Positions 24,134 to 31,441 of a DNA stretch of 64,000 bases are shown here, in pieces. The DNA comes from an uncultured bacterium (GTDB lineage: Bacteria; Acidobacteriota; Thermoanaerobaculia; Thermoanaerobaculales; Thermoanaerobaculaceae): the NCBI GenBank assembly GCA_937924755.1, contig CALEVZ010000025.1, positions 1-64,000 on the forward strand, read 5' to 3'. The position numbers were made by a program, and so were the translations under genes. Position 1 is the first letter of the stretch. The number at the start of each line of letters is the position of its first letter. Under the pieces are notes generated by a model. The model saw only the letters and a list, made by a program, of their open reading frames with translations. It was not told where the DNA came from and searched no databases.

Positions 24134-25357
24134 TCAGTACTCGGCCAGCAACCACCACGCCTCATCGCAGGCAGCGTCCATCTGCAGGGCGCGCTTGAGA
24201 TGCGCCACCATCCGCGGGCGCCAGCGCTCGTGCTGGATTGCCCAGCGCGCCAGGTCCACCTGTACCGCGGCGGAGGGAGCCAGGTTGGCGGCGCGGGTGA
24301 GGAGTCGCTACGTCACCTTTTCGTCCTCCCCCTCCGCCAGTATGCGCAGGGCCGTGCGCCGGAAGGACTCTCCCTTGCGGCGGTTGAAGGTCTCTCTCGG
24401 CTGCGCCGAAGCGCCGGAGTATCTGGCCATGGCCTCGAGCTCCACCTCTTCCAGGCGAGCCAGCAACTCCTTCACGCGGGGGCTGGCCGGCGGCAGAACC
24501 CGGGCGCTGGCGGGGCCGGTGGCGGCGGGCGGGGACTGCGCATGGATCGCCGTATCGACCACCGATGACGGCTTTCGTTGTGGTGCGGCCAGCTCCGTGG
24601 CGACCAGCACCGCCAGCGCCCGCACGGTGTCGAGGAACTGATCCGGTGCCAGGGCGCGAAGAGCATCGAGGGTCGTGGCCGGGGTCAGCTGGTCGAGCAC
24701 GAATCGTTCCAAGCCGCCGGGCTCGAATCCCTTGTCGATCCCGACGGTGGCCGGCACGGCTTCCCAGCGGGCTCCGCCGCCCAGGAGTCGTTTCAGTACC
24801 TCCACGTCGGGCACCCGACGCACCCCGGCGGCGAAGAGGGCGCGCAGAGAGCGATCCACGGTTTCCCTGCCCGCCGGCACGGCCGGGCCCGTTGTCGCCG
24901 CGAAGCTTCCGTCAGCGACGACAATCCTGGCGGCCAGGGCCAGGCTCAGCTCCTCCAGTTCCACCTGCAGGCGCAGGGGATTGAGCTCGCCGCTGCGAAC
25001 CAAAGCGGCACCCAACGGCTCGCCCTGCGCACGGGAGTTGAGGGCGGGGGCGAGCACCGGTCCGCTCACCAGTCCCCCTGGTGAGGAGCCAGGTGCCAAG
25101 GCGGCCCCTCGCCGCTGCGAAGAACCGGTGCAGCTGCTTCTCTCGACAGCATGCCGCTTGCAGCGTGGACACCCCCCGTGGCGGCGCGGTTCAGCGACAG
25201 TCGGCGGAGGCCGCTTCTCCAGCCGCCATCGCGGACGTGTCGGGCCCCGGCAAGACTGCCGCGGGCAACCCCCTTTCGCCGTCAATCCTACAGCCTGGCC
25301 GGAGCGGGACGCGCACGGGCTTTGCTTCAACCTGCCGGTTCTGCTGGCAAGCTTCAA
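24134..25357 (-). pseudogene. decayed PATAN (DUF4388)-like plus TPR gene with in-frame TAG
   Basis: The track lists 24308-25357 (349 aa, TTG start). From about residue 110 the frame resembles a PATAN/DUF4388 domain: GGLVSGPVLAP, PLGAALVRSGELNPLRLQVE and SLRALFAAGVRRVPDVEVL. It stops at TAG 24310-24308. The same frame then continues for 57 codons as good TPR sequence (RLLTRAANLAPSAAVQVDLA, HLKRALQMDAACDEAWWLLA) to a TGA at 24134. The first 110 residues are Arg/Pro/Cys-rich and do not look coding, which suggests a frameshift or lost 5' end. I infer a pseudogene with a nonsense change and a damaged start. A sequencing error or stop-codon readthrough are the alternatives. PATAN proteins are common in Acidobacteriota and Deltaproteobacteria. 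Confidence 0.5.
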
Positions 25358-25397
25358 ACGATGCGAACCTTGGCGCCAGGACTGCGGGCGGGCGCAG

Positions 25398-27032
25398 CTA
25401 ATTCTTGTGAATCTCGAACACCCTCAAAGATCCCGGCGTTGTCCGCCCATCGGAGGACATGACGACCAGGCCTTTGCCGCCGCCAGCGAGGGGAACCAGC
25501 GCGAAATCATTGATGTAGGCATCCCCGAATTCCAGCTCTGCGGCCCGCTCCCGGTAAAGAGTCCCATCGGTTCCCTGTAGGTAGATGTCCATTCCTCCAT
25601 TCTGCCGGCCGAGCACGAGATCGAGGCGGCCGTCGCCGTCCAGATCGAGAAGCCGAGCGGTCGTGAAACGGTCGAAATCGGCATGCTCGGCGTGCAGCAG
25701 GTCGCGACTCACCACCACGTCGTCCCCCTGCTGGGAGATGCGGAAAATGGCCACCGCGTTCATGGGGTGCTGGCGTCCGCCGGAGCGGGGGCTCTGGGCA
25801 AAACCGACCACCGCCTCGTCGCCCTCCTCGCCATCCAGGTTTCCGGCGGCCACTGCCAGGCCATAGGCCAGGTAGGGGAACTCCGGGCTGGACACCGGGC
25901 GGAAGGTGCGGCCGTCGCCCGAGTTGAGATAGATCCAGTAGGGAAACACGTTCTTGTGGGACGAAACGAGGATGTCCGGGGCTCCGTCACCGTTGAAATC
26001 CCCCACCGCCACCTTGTCACCGTAGAGGTTGGGCGTGGACCCGGAGACGTCCACATTGACCCACCCATCGGCACGGTTGAGAACCACCTGCAGCAGCCCG
26101 TTGGCAAGCCCCTGGCTGGTCCCGAGGTCGATATCCAGTTCCGCCAAGAGCGCCACATCGGTGCGACCATCGCGGTCGAAGTCGGCCAGCGCCAGGGCCC
26201 GCGACGACACCATCATGTTCGCCCGCGGCAGCTCCACGAAACGAGTGAAGTCGCCCTTGCCGTTGCCGTACATCACCCAGGCGCGCTTGAAGTGGCTGGT
26301 GAGGACGATGTCCAGGTGGCCGTCGCCATCGAAGTCAGCCACGCCCACGTCGCCGTAGTCCATGGAGATGGATGGCCAGCGCGCCTCTCGCCACAGGCGC
26401 CACCCGGTTTTCGTCTGCAATGCCACCGAAGGCCGCCCGTCACCGAGACGCGGTGGCGGGAGCACCAGGTCGGCGAGCCCGTCGCCGTCGAGGTCAGCGA
26501 CCGCCAAGCCCATCTGCCAACGCCCCTCCTTGGGCAGCCCCTCGCTGCGCTCGACAAAGCGCAGCCGATCGGTGAAGGGCGGCGGCACGTACACCTCGGA
26601 AACGTTGAGGACGAAGTTGGCGTCGCTGTGTTCCTTCTGCATGATCGCCATGGCTTCCATCTGCTCCCGCGCCAGCCAGGCGTTGTGGGCGCCCGATTCG
26701 GGATCCTCGATGGGTAGATTGCGGAGATAGAGGAACTCCTCGTCCTCGTCGACGACCTCCATCTTGATCTTTATCACCGGATGGGGCCAGGCAAACTGCT
26801 GCGACAGACGGATTGCCTTGGCCTTGGGGACCTTGTGGACGTTGTAGTACTCCTTCATGAACTCTGCCCACTCGTCGACCACGGGGGCCTCGGCCGCAGG
26901 CGTGGGGGTGGCAGGAACCGGCATTTGTGGCAACGGCATGGGCGGCCGCGGTGCTGGCGGCGGCGATTGCGCTCCCGCCTGCGTAGCGACCACCACGAGC
27001 CCTGCAAGTAGCACGAAGGTACGAACCGACAT
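25398..27032 (-). CDS. secreted FG-GAP/VCBS repeat protein
   Basis: A 544-residue exported protein. It has a signal peptide (MSVRTFVLLAGLVVVATQAGAQ) and then a Pro-rich spacer. An alpha-rich region follows (EWAEFMKEYYNVHKVPKAKA). From about residue 165 come FG-GAP/VCBS repeats with Ca-binding loops: ADLDGDGLADLVLP, ADFDGDGHLDIVLT, ADFDRDGRTDVALL, GDFNGDGAPDILVS and LDLDGDGRLDLVLG. These should form a seven-bladed beta-propeller resembling integrin alpha chains. The ATG at 27032 has AAGGAGG about 6 nt upstream; the track's longer frame runs into the permease gene out of frame. It lies 35 nt downstream of the ABC-2 permease and is probably cotranscribed. The role may be adhesion or scaffolding on the surface. 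Confidence 0.85.
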   Translation of the reverse strand: MSVRTFVLLAGLVVVATQAGAQSPPPAPRPPMPLPQMPVPATPTPAAEAPVVDEWAEFMKEYYNVHKVPKAKAIRLSQQFAWPHPVIKIKMEVVDEDEEFLYLRNLPIEDPESGAHNAWLAREQMEAMAIMQKEHSDANFVLNVSEVYVPPPFTDRLRFVERSEGLPKEGRWQMGLAVADLDGDGLADLVLPPPRLGDGRPSVALQTKTGWRLWREARWPSISMDYGDVGVADFDGDGHLDIVLTSHFKRAWVMYGNGKGDFTRFVELPRANMMVSSRALALADFDRDGRTDVALLAELDIDLGTSQGLANGLLQVVLNRADGWVNVDVSGSTPNLYGDKVAVGDFNGDGAPDILVSSHKNVFPYWIYLNSGDGRTFRPVSSPEFPYLAYGLAVAAGNLDGEEGDEAVVGFAQSPRSGGRQHPMNAVAIFRISQQGDDVVVSRDLLHAEHADFDRFTTARLLDLDGDGRLDLVLGRQNGGMDIYLQGTDGTLYRERAAELEFGDAYINDFALVPLAGGGKGLVVMSSDGRTTPGSLRVFEIHKN

Positions 27033-27067
27033 CACATCCTCCTTCCACGATACGAACGCCATTTTGG

Positions 27068-27871
27068 TTACACGAGATCGCGGACCGCTGCGGCGCGGCG
27101 GGCGAAGACCGTTGCCCCCATCAGCAGGCCCGCAAAAGAGACTCCCAAAAACGTTCCCAGCCGCGGCAGCGACACGCTGGACCCCATGGTGGCAGCGCGG
27201 AAAACCTCCACCATTCCAGTGAGCGGGTTGAGGAACAACCAACTCGCCCAAGGGCCGGGCACCACGCTCTCCGGGTACAGCACCGGGGTGGCGAAGAGCA
27301 TTACCATCATGCCAAGGCCGACCACCCGGCCGAGATCCGGAAGGAACGCCCCCGCCGGCACCAACACCAGGGCGCCGCCGAAGCTTCCGAAGAGAAACGT
27401 CATTACCCCCAGCATGAGCCAGCCCACTCCGCCCACGACCGCCGGAGTACTCACCACGGCGTACGCCACCACCAGCGCCAGCGCAATCCCGTAGCGCGCC
27501 ATCACCGCGAGGTGCGTCCCCGCCAACATCACCTCCAGTGGCACGCTGACGTGTCGCACCAGCTGCGCCTGGGCGCGGGCCAACTCCACCGCCCTTCCCC
27601 ACACCTCTTGCAGGGCGAGAAACGGCACCAGTCCACTGACCAGGTAGAGACCGAAACCTGCCACCCCCGGCCTTCCTTCAAGACGCATGCCAAGCAGCAC
27701 CGAGAACACGGTGAGATAAAGACCGAACTGGATGACCGGTTCCAGCACCGCCCAGGCTGCCCCCAGCGCCGAGCCCGCGTACCGAACCTTGAACTCGCGC
27801 CACGCCAGCTGCTTCACCAGCCTGCGCCAGCGCCACAGGTTCCCCAGCACTCGAACGAGGTGCACGTTCAT
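27068..27871 (-). CDS. ABC-2 type permease (polysaccharide-export-like)
   Basis: A 267-residue membrane protein of the ABC-2/Wzm type. The N-terminal amphipathic stretch LVKQLAWREFKVRYAGSALG and then WAVLEPVIQFGLYLTVFSVL are typical of O-antigen or capsule export permeases, as are the six membrane segments and LNPLTGMVEVFRAA near the end. No ATP-binding subunit is encoded beside it, so it would need one from elsewhere. ATG 27871 has GGGAG directly against it; GTG 27865, with spacing of about 6 nt, may be the true start. The next gene downstream encodes a secreted FG-GAP protein. A natural role would be exporting the glycan made by the 16-22 kb cluster, but that is inference. Confidence 0.85.
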   Translation of the reverse strand: MNVHLVRVLGNLWRWRRLVKQLAWREFKVRYAGSALGAAWAVLEPVIQFGLYLTVFSVLLGMRLEGRPGVAGFGLYLVSGLVPFLALQEVWGRAVELARAQAQLVRHVSVPLEVMLAGTHLAVMARYGIALALVVAYAVVSTPAVVGGVGWLMLGVMTFLFGSFGGALVLVPAGAFLPDLGRVVGLGMMVMLFATPVLYPESVVPGPWASWLFLNPLTGMVEVFRAATMGSSVSLPRLGTFLGVSFAGLLMGATVFARRAAAVRDLV

Positions 27872-27914
27872 CTCCCGACCGGCCGGGGGCCATCCCGCTC
27901 GACGCCCACGACCC

Positions 27915-27943
27915 TTGACACCCGCCCCATGCGAACCTAGCAT
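27915..27943 (+). promoter_or_regulatory. strong sigma70-type promoter for the XRE-TPR operon
   Basis: TTGACA (27915-27920), a 17-nt spacer and TAGCAT (27938-27943). The -35 and spacer are ideal and the -10 matches 4-5 of 6. Transcription should start near 27950, just where the inverted repeat at 27951-27986 begins. Confidence 0.65.
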
Positions 27944-27950
27944 AAGAACA

Positions 27951-27986
27951 GGCTTCCGAGAACCGTCGCAGCAGGTTGCGGAAGCC
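27951..27986. promoter_or_regulatory. operator- or leader-like inverted repeat
   Basis: GGCTTCCG (27951-27958) and CGGAAGCC (27979-27986) are perfect inverted repeats; AACC and GGTT inside extend the symmetry imperfectly. The element starts at about +1 of the XRE promoter and ends about 11 nt before ATG 27998. It may be the binding site of the XRE protein (autoregulation) or a hairpin in the 5' leader. Confidence 0.5.
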
Positions 27987-27997
27987 GCTAGGTAGTG

Positions 27998-28357
27998 ATG
28001 AGTCAGGCGACAATGCCCCTCATGCCCGCCTCGGCGGTTGGACGGCGTATCCGACAGGAGCGCCTGGAGCGGAACCTCACCCAGACGGAGCTGGCGCGCC
28101 AAATCGGCATTCAACAGTCCGATCTGTCGCGCATGGAAAAGGGGGAGTACCGCGTCCCTCTGGACGTTCTCTTCCGCATCCTGCAGACGTTCCAGATCTC
28201 CTTTTCCGAGTTTTTCGAGGACGGGCGGCGGGGCTTGACGGAACGGGAATCAGCGCTGCTACGCTCCTTTCGTATGCTCAGCGAGGATGCACAGGCAGAA
28301 GTCGAGGCCTTCGTGGAGTTCAAGATCGCCCGTGAGTCGGGTGGGAGTGCCCGCTAG
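27998..28357 (+). CDS. XRE-family HTH transcriptional regulator
   Basis: A 119-residue DNA-binding protein. Residues about 15-75 form a Cro/CI-type helix-turn-helix: RRIRQERLERNLTQTELARQ, then IQQSDLSRMEKGEYRVPLDV. The C-terminal tail (LTERESALLRSFRMLSEDAQ, AEVEAFVEFKIARE) is helical and may dimerise or contact a partner. Start choice is uncertain: ATG 27998, 28013 and 28022 are all in frame, and the track's 27995 is GTG. The stop TAG is directly followed by the ATG of the TPR gene with no base between. A strong promoter and a large inverted repeat lie just upstream, suggesting autoregulation. Confidence 0.9.
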   Translation: MSQATMPLMPASAVGRRIRQERLERNLTQTELARQIGIQQSDLSRMEKGEYRVPLDVLFRILQTFQISFSEFFEDGRRGLTERESALLRSFRMLSEDAQAEVEAFVEFKIARESGGSAR

Positions 28358-29254
28358 ATGGCTCCGACGGAACGTTATCTGCGGCTGACCGCCCTGGCTC
28401 AACGCGCCTTCTCCCGTGGACGGCTCGAGCGCTCGCTGCGCCTGTTCGAGGCGGCCGAGGCGGAGGCGAGGCGAGGCGGCGACCGGGAGCTGGTCGACCG
28501 GGCCTTCTGCAACCGCTGCGTCGTCCTCGCCGAGCTGGACCGACTGGATTCGGTCTCGGTCGAACTCAAGCACATCCTCATGCGCAGCCGCGATCCCTTC
28601 ACCGCCTGGATGGCTGCCTACTACACTTCCCAGGCGTACGAAGCGGAGGGCGTCCTTTCGCGCGCGCTGGCCTACGCCCGCCGCGCTTCCGAGCTGGCCG
28701 AGATCTGCGGACAGCCCCGCAGCCTCGCCGCTTCGGGCAACCAGCAGGGCGTGCTGGCGCTCAAGGAGTCAAAGTTCGCCGAGGCGGCGCAGTGCTTCGA
28801 AATGGTCCTCCGGCTCGAGGCCGAGCACTCGGAGGATGTTATTGGCAGCGCCATTACCCGCGATAACCTGGGGTATTGCCTGATGTGCACCGGGCGGGTC
28901 AGCGAGGGCATGGCGCTGTGTTGCGAGGCCGCCGCGGCGATCGAGAGCGTCGGCGCCCGCCAGTATCTTCCCGAAATCTATCAGGACATCTGCTACGGTG
29001 CATTGCAGCTGCAGCGGTACGCCGAGGGGCGTATGTGGGGTGAGAAGGCCCTGGCTCTGGCGCGCGAGTACAATCACCAGGGAGTGGAACGGAACACCCT
29101 CATGCTGCTCGCCGACGCTGCCATGGACGAGGGGGACGAGGAGGCCGGGGAGAAATACCTCGACCTGCTCGCCAGCCATTACCCCGACCTCAAGGGCATG
29201 AAGAGCTTTTTCGCCGCCTTCAATGTCCGCGAGGTCATCAACCTGAAGGCGTGA
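28358..29254 (+). CDS. TPR-repeat protein paired with the XRE regulator
   Basis: A 298-residue all-helical cytoplasmic protein made of about seven TPR-like repeats (ERYLRLTALAQRAFSRGRLE, AMAYYTSQAYEAEG-type, AITRDNLGYCLMCTGRVSEG, EKALALAREYNHQGVERNTL). It has no signal peptide or catalytic motif. It starts at the base after the XRE stop codon, so the two are translated together. In RRNPP regulators (Rap, PlcR, ComR) an XRE-like HTH and a TPR peptide receptor are fused or act together; here they are separate but adjacent. Binding to the XRE protein and modulating it is a reasonable inference. The next gene encodes an exported protein. Confidence 0.85.
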   Translation: MAPTERYLRLTALAQRAFSRGRLERSLRLFEAAEAEARRGGDRELVDRAFCNRCVVLAELDRLDSVSVELKHILMRSRDPFTAWMAAYYTSQAYEAEGVLSRALAYARRASELAEICGQPRSLAASGNQQGVLALKESKFAEAAQCFEMVLRLEAEHSEDVIGSAITRDNLGYCLMCTGRVSEGMALCCEAAAAIESVGARQYLPEIYQDICYGALQLQRYAEGRMWGEKALALAREYNHQGVERNTLMLLADAAMDEGDEEAGEKYLDLLASHYPDLKGMKSFFAAFNVREVINLKA

Positions 29255-29262
29255 GGCCAGCG

Positions 29263-30282
29263 ATGCGAAGACTGCTGTCAGTGGTCGCGCTTGGGGTCGC
29301 GGTTGCCGGCACTGGCTGGGCGGCGACGCCCTTTTACCTGGACCGCAGCGGCGTGCTCTGGAAAGCCACCGCCGAACCCACGGGCCTGGTCCTCAGCGCC
29401 GAGCGCGGCGGCGTCAACCTCCTCACCAGCACGGTTCCTTTCATCGTGGGCATTCCCGGGTCCAACGACACCGAGATCCAGGTGGCGGCCGACGAGGTGA
29501 CCGGCAAGGTCGCCGTGGTCTGGCAGCGCAACTGGGGCGAGGGGCTTTCGGAAATTCTCGCCGCGGTGTGGCACGGTGGGGAGTGGGAGCAGCTGGTGCG
29601 GCTGTCGGGCGACTTCTGGACCAATCCCCGCTTCCCGACCATCCGCCTTTCCCAGGTGACGACGGTCGTTGCCGACCCGGAGGATCCCGAAGCCACCGTC
29701 ACCATTCGCGACAGCTTCCTGCACGTCATGTGGTGGGAAGGGCTCGGCGAGGCGCAGGACGCCTCCTACGCCCTGCTGCGCCTCACCGCCGAGCCGGCCG
29801 AAGACGATCGCCTGCGCACGCGCAACCTCGGCGAATTTGCCGCCTCCAGGATTCCCTGCGAGATCGATCCCCCTGCCAGCGTCGTCGAACACCCACTGTT
29901 CGCCTCCCAGCCGACCCACGATCGCGCCCTGCTGTTCTTTGCCACCCCCCGGGTTTGCCTGTTCCATCTTGTGGAGGTGGGATTCGAGCTGGAGCCTCCT
30001 CCCAACGGCGAGGGCGGCTTGGTGGGCACGGTGCAGCGCCGCCGACATCGGCCGGTTTTCGGGGTTCGTACCGTCTTCCCCACCCCTGGGGCCATCTCCC
30101 TGGCTGGGGCGCGGGTGGTTCTGGGCCCCAACCTCTCCCCGGTTGCCTACCGCGTGGTCGGGAGCGAGCTGGAGTACATCGTGGCGCGGCCCCAGGGATG
30201 GAGCGAGAAGAGGACACTCCAGCTCGCCCATGGACTGACCATCGACCAGGCGATTCCCCTGGTGGAGAACCTGGCCCGCTAG
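29263..30282 (+). CDS. secreted hypothetical protein, third gene of the XRE-TPR operon
   Basis: A 339-residue exported protein with signal peptide MRRLLSVVALGVAVAGTGWA. The mature part is beta-rich with repeated short segments (VAADEVTGKVAVVWQRNW, SFLHVMWWEGLGEAQDASYA), which resemble the blades of a propeller or sialidase-like fold. I recognise no family. ATG 29263 is 8 nt after the TPR stop and has AGG upstream; the track's 29251 start is GTG within the overlap. It could be a regulated output, or the source of a signal for the XRE/TPR pair. It ends 27 nt before the convergent DnaJ gene. Confidence 0.75.
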   Translation: MRRLLSVVALGVAVAGTGWAATPFYLDRSGVLWKATAEPTGLVLSAERGGVNLLTSTVPFIVGIPGSNDTEIQVAADEVTGKVAVVWQRNWGEGLSEILAAVWHGGEWEQLVRLSGDFWTNPRFPTIRLSQVTTVVADPEDPEATVTIRDSFLHVMWWEGLGEAQDASYALLRLTAEPAEDDRLRTRNLGEFAASRIPCEIDPPASVVEHPLFASQPTHDRALLFFATPRVCLFHLVEVGFELEPPPNGEGGLVGTVQRRRHRPVFGVRTVFPTPGAISLAGARVVLGPNLSPVAYRVVGSELEYIVARPQGWSEKRTLQLAHGLTIDQAIPLVENLAR

Positions 30283-30309
30283 TGCGCGGCCTTCAATCCT
30301 CACCTTTCA

Positions 30310-31299
30310 TCAACTACGAGACTCGAGCGAGCGCGGCAAGCCGCTGCGGGGATCTTGGCTGTACAGCTCGGCCACCCGGCGAGCGACCTCCCTGCCGGCC
30401 GGTGAGACCACCTTGGGCACCACCACCTTTACCGTGTAGTAGTGGTCGCCGTTGACCCCGGTGCGGACGTTGCGAATGCCCTTGCCTCGCAAGCGAAAAC
30501 GTTGCCCCGATTGAGTTCCCGGAGGGATGCGGGCACGCACCGGCCCGTGTACCGTACCGATCTCGATCTCGCTGCCCAAGTACGCCTCGCTGAAGGTCAC
30601 TGGCACCTCGGTGTAGATGTCATCGCCCTTGCGATCGAAATAGGGGTCGGGCCTCACCCGCACGGTCACCGACACTTCTCGACCAGCTCCGTCCTTCACC
30701 CGCACCCGGTCGCCGTCCCCCACCCCCTGGGGCAGGCGCACCCGCAGTCGATCGGTGCGAATGAGTATCCCGGTGCCGCGGCAGCGCGGACACGCCTCGC
30801 CGTTACGCACCCCACCCCCGGCGCACTCCTCGCACTCCACCTCGGTGCGCACCGGCACCACGACCGTCGCACCCGCCACGGCCTGCGCCAGGTCGAGCTC
30901 CGCCACCGCCTCGGCCGGTGGCCGACTGCGGCGGCGCGAGGCGGTGGAAAAGCCGCGGAAAACATCGCCGAACAACTCGCCCATGTCGGGGAATCCGGCG
31001 AAGGACCCACCATCGAAGTGGAAGCGGACGCCCCGCGAAGATCTCTGGCGACGCACCCGCTCTTGGTGGGCGGCCAGCTCCGCCTCGTCCACGGTGCCGA
31101 ACTGGTCGTACTGTGCCCGCTTGGTCGGGTCTGAGAGAACCGCATAGGCCTCCTGGATCTCCTTGAAACGCTTCTCCGCCGCCGGGTTGCCGGGGTTGAC
31201 ATCGGGATGGAAACGGCGCGCCAGCTTGCGGTACGCCTTCTTGATCTCCTCCGGGGAGGCGTTCTTGCTGACCCCCAGCGCTGCGTACAAGTCCTTCAT
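30310..31299 (-). CDS. DnaJ-like co-chaperone with a single zinc centre
   Basis: A 329-residue Hsp40. The J domain (residues 1-70) starts [20 protein letters not shown] and contains the HPD motif that stimulates DnaK ([13 protein letters not shown]). A Gly/Phe-rich region with [18 protein letters not shown] follows. The zinc region has only two CxxCxGxG repeats (CEECAGGG and CPRCRGTG), where canonical DnaJ has four. The substrate-binding domain ([18 protein letters not shown]) completes it. It sits between full DnaJ and CbpA types. ATG 31299 is preceded by GAGG; the track's MRSC extension is unlikely. An upstream promoter has features of a heat-shock promoter. No dnaK or grpE lies nearby. Confidence 0.92.
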   Translation of the reverse strand: MKDLYAALGVSKNASPEEIKKAYRKLARRFHPDVNPGNPAAEKRFKEIQEAYAVLSDPTKRAQYDQFGTVDEAELAAHQERVRRQRSSRGVRFHFDGGSFAGFPDMGELFGDVFRGFSTASRRRSRPPAEAVAELDLAQAVAGATVVVPVRTEVECEECAGGGVRNGEACPRCRGTGILIRTDRLRVRLPQGVGDGDRVRVKDGAGREVSVTVRVRPDPYFDRKGDDIYTEVPVTFSEAYLGSEIEIGTVHGPVRARIPPGTQSGQRFRLRGKGIRNVRTGVNGDHYYTVKVVVPKVVSPAGREVARRVAELYSQDPRSGLPRSLESRS

Positions 31300-31333
31300 G
31301 CACGACCTCACGTGGCGAAAACCGCCGAGACAA

Positions 31334-31362
31334 AATATGAGCGACTTCTAATAAACTTTCAA
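31334..31362 (-). promoter_or_regulatory. promoter for the dnaJ-like gene, sigma70 or sigma32-like
   Basis: Minus strand TTGAAA (31362-31357), a 17-nt spacer and CATATT (31339-31334). The same sequence reads GTTGAAA-15 nt-CTCATATTT, close to the heat-shock (sigma32) pattern CTTGAAA...CCCATAT. An AT-rich spacer stands out in this GC-rich genome. No CIRCE element is seen. Confidence 0.5.
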
Positions 31363-31429
31363 CCCCCTCCGCAGGGCTCTTTCAAGCGTCTCTGCTTTGC
31401 CTGCGGTCGCCTCCCCGCTGCCGGCCCGC

Positions 31430-31435
31430 TAGAAT
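31430..31435 (+). promoter_or_regulatory. -10 element 6 nt before the TPR-kinase ATG
   Basis: TAGAAT ends 6 nt before ATG 31442, with only TACAAA between and no Shine-Dalgarno, so a leaderless message is likely. No -35 is evident. Confidence 0.45.
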
Positions 31436-31441
31436 TACAAA

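Noticed and set aside
31300-31441. CIRCE (HrcA operator) near the dnaJ-like gene
   Set aside because: No TTAGCACTC-N9-GAGTGCTAA motif is present; the promoter is better described as sigma70 or sigma32-like.
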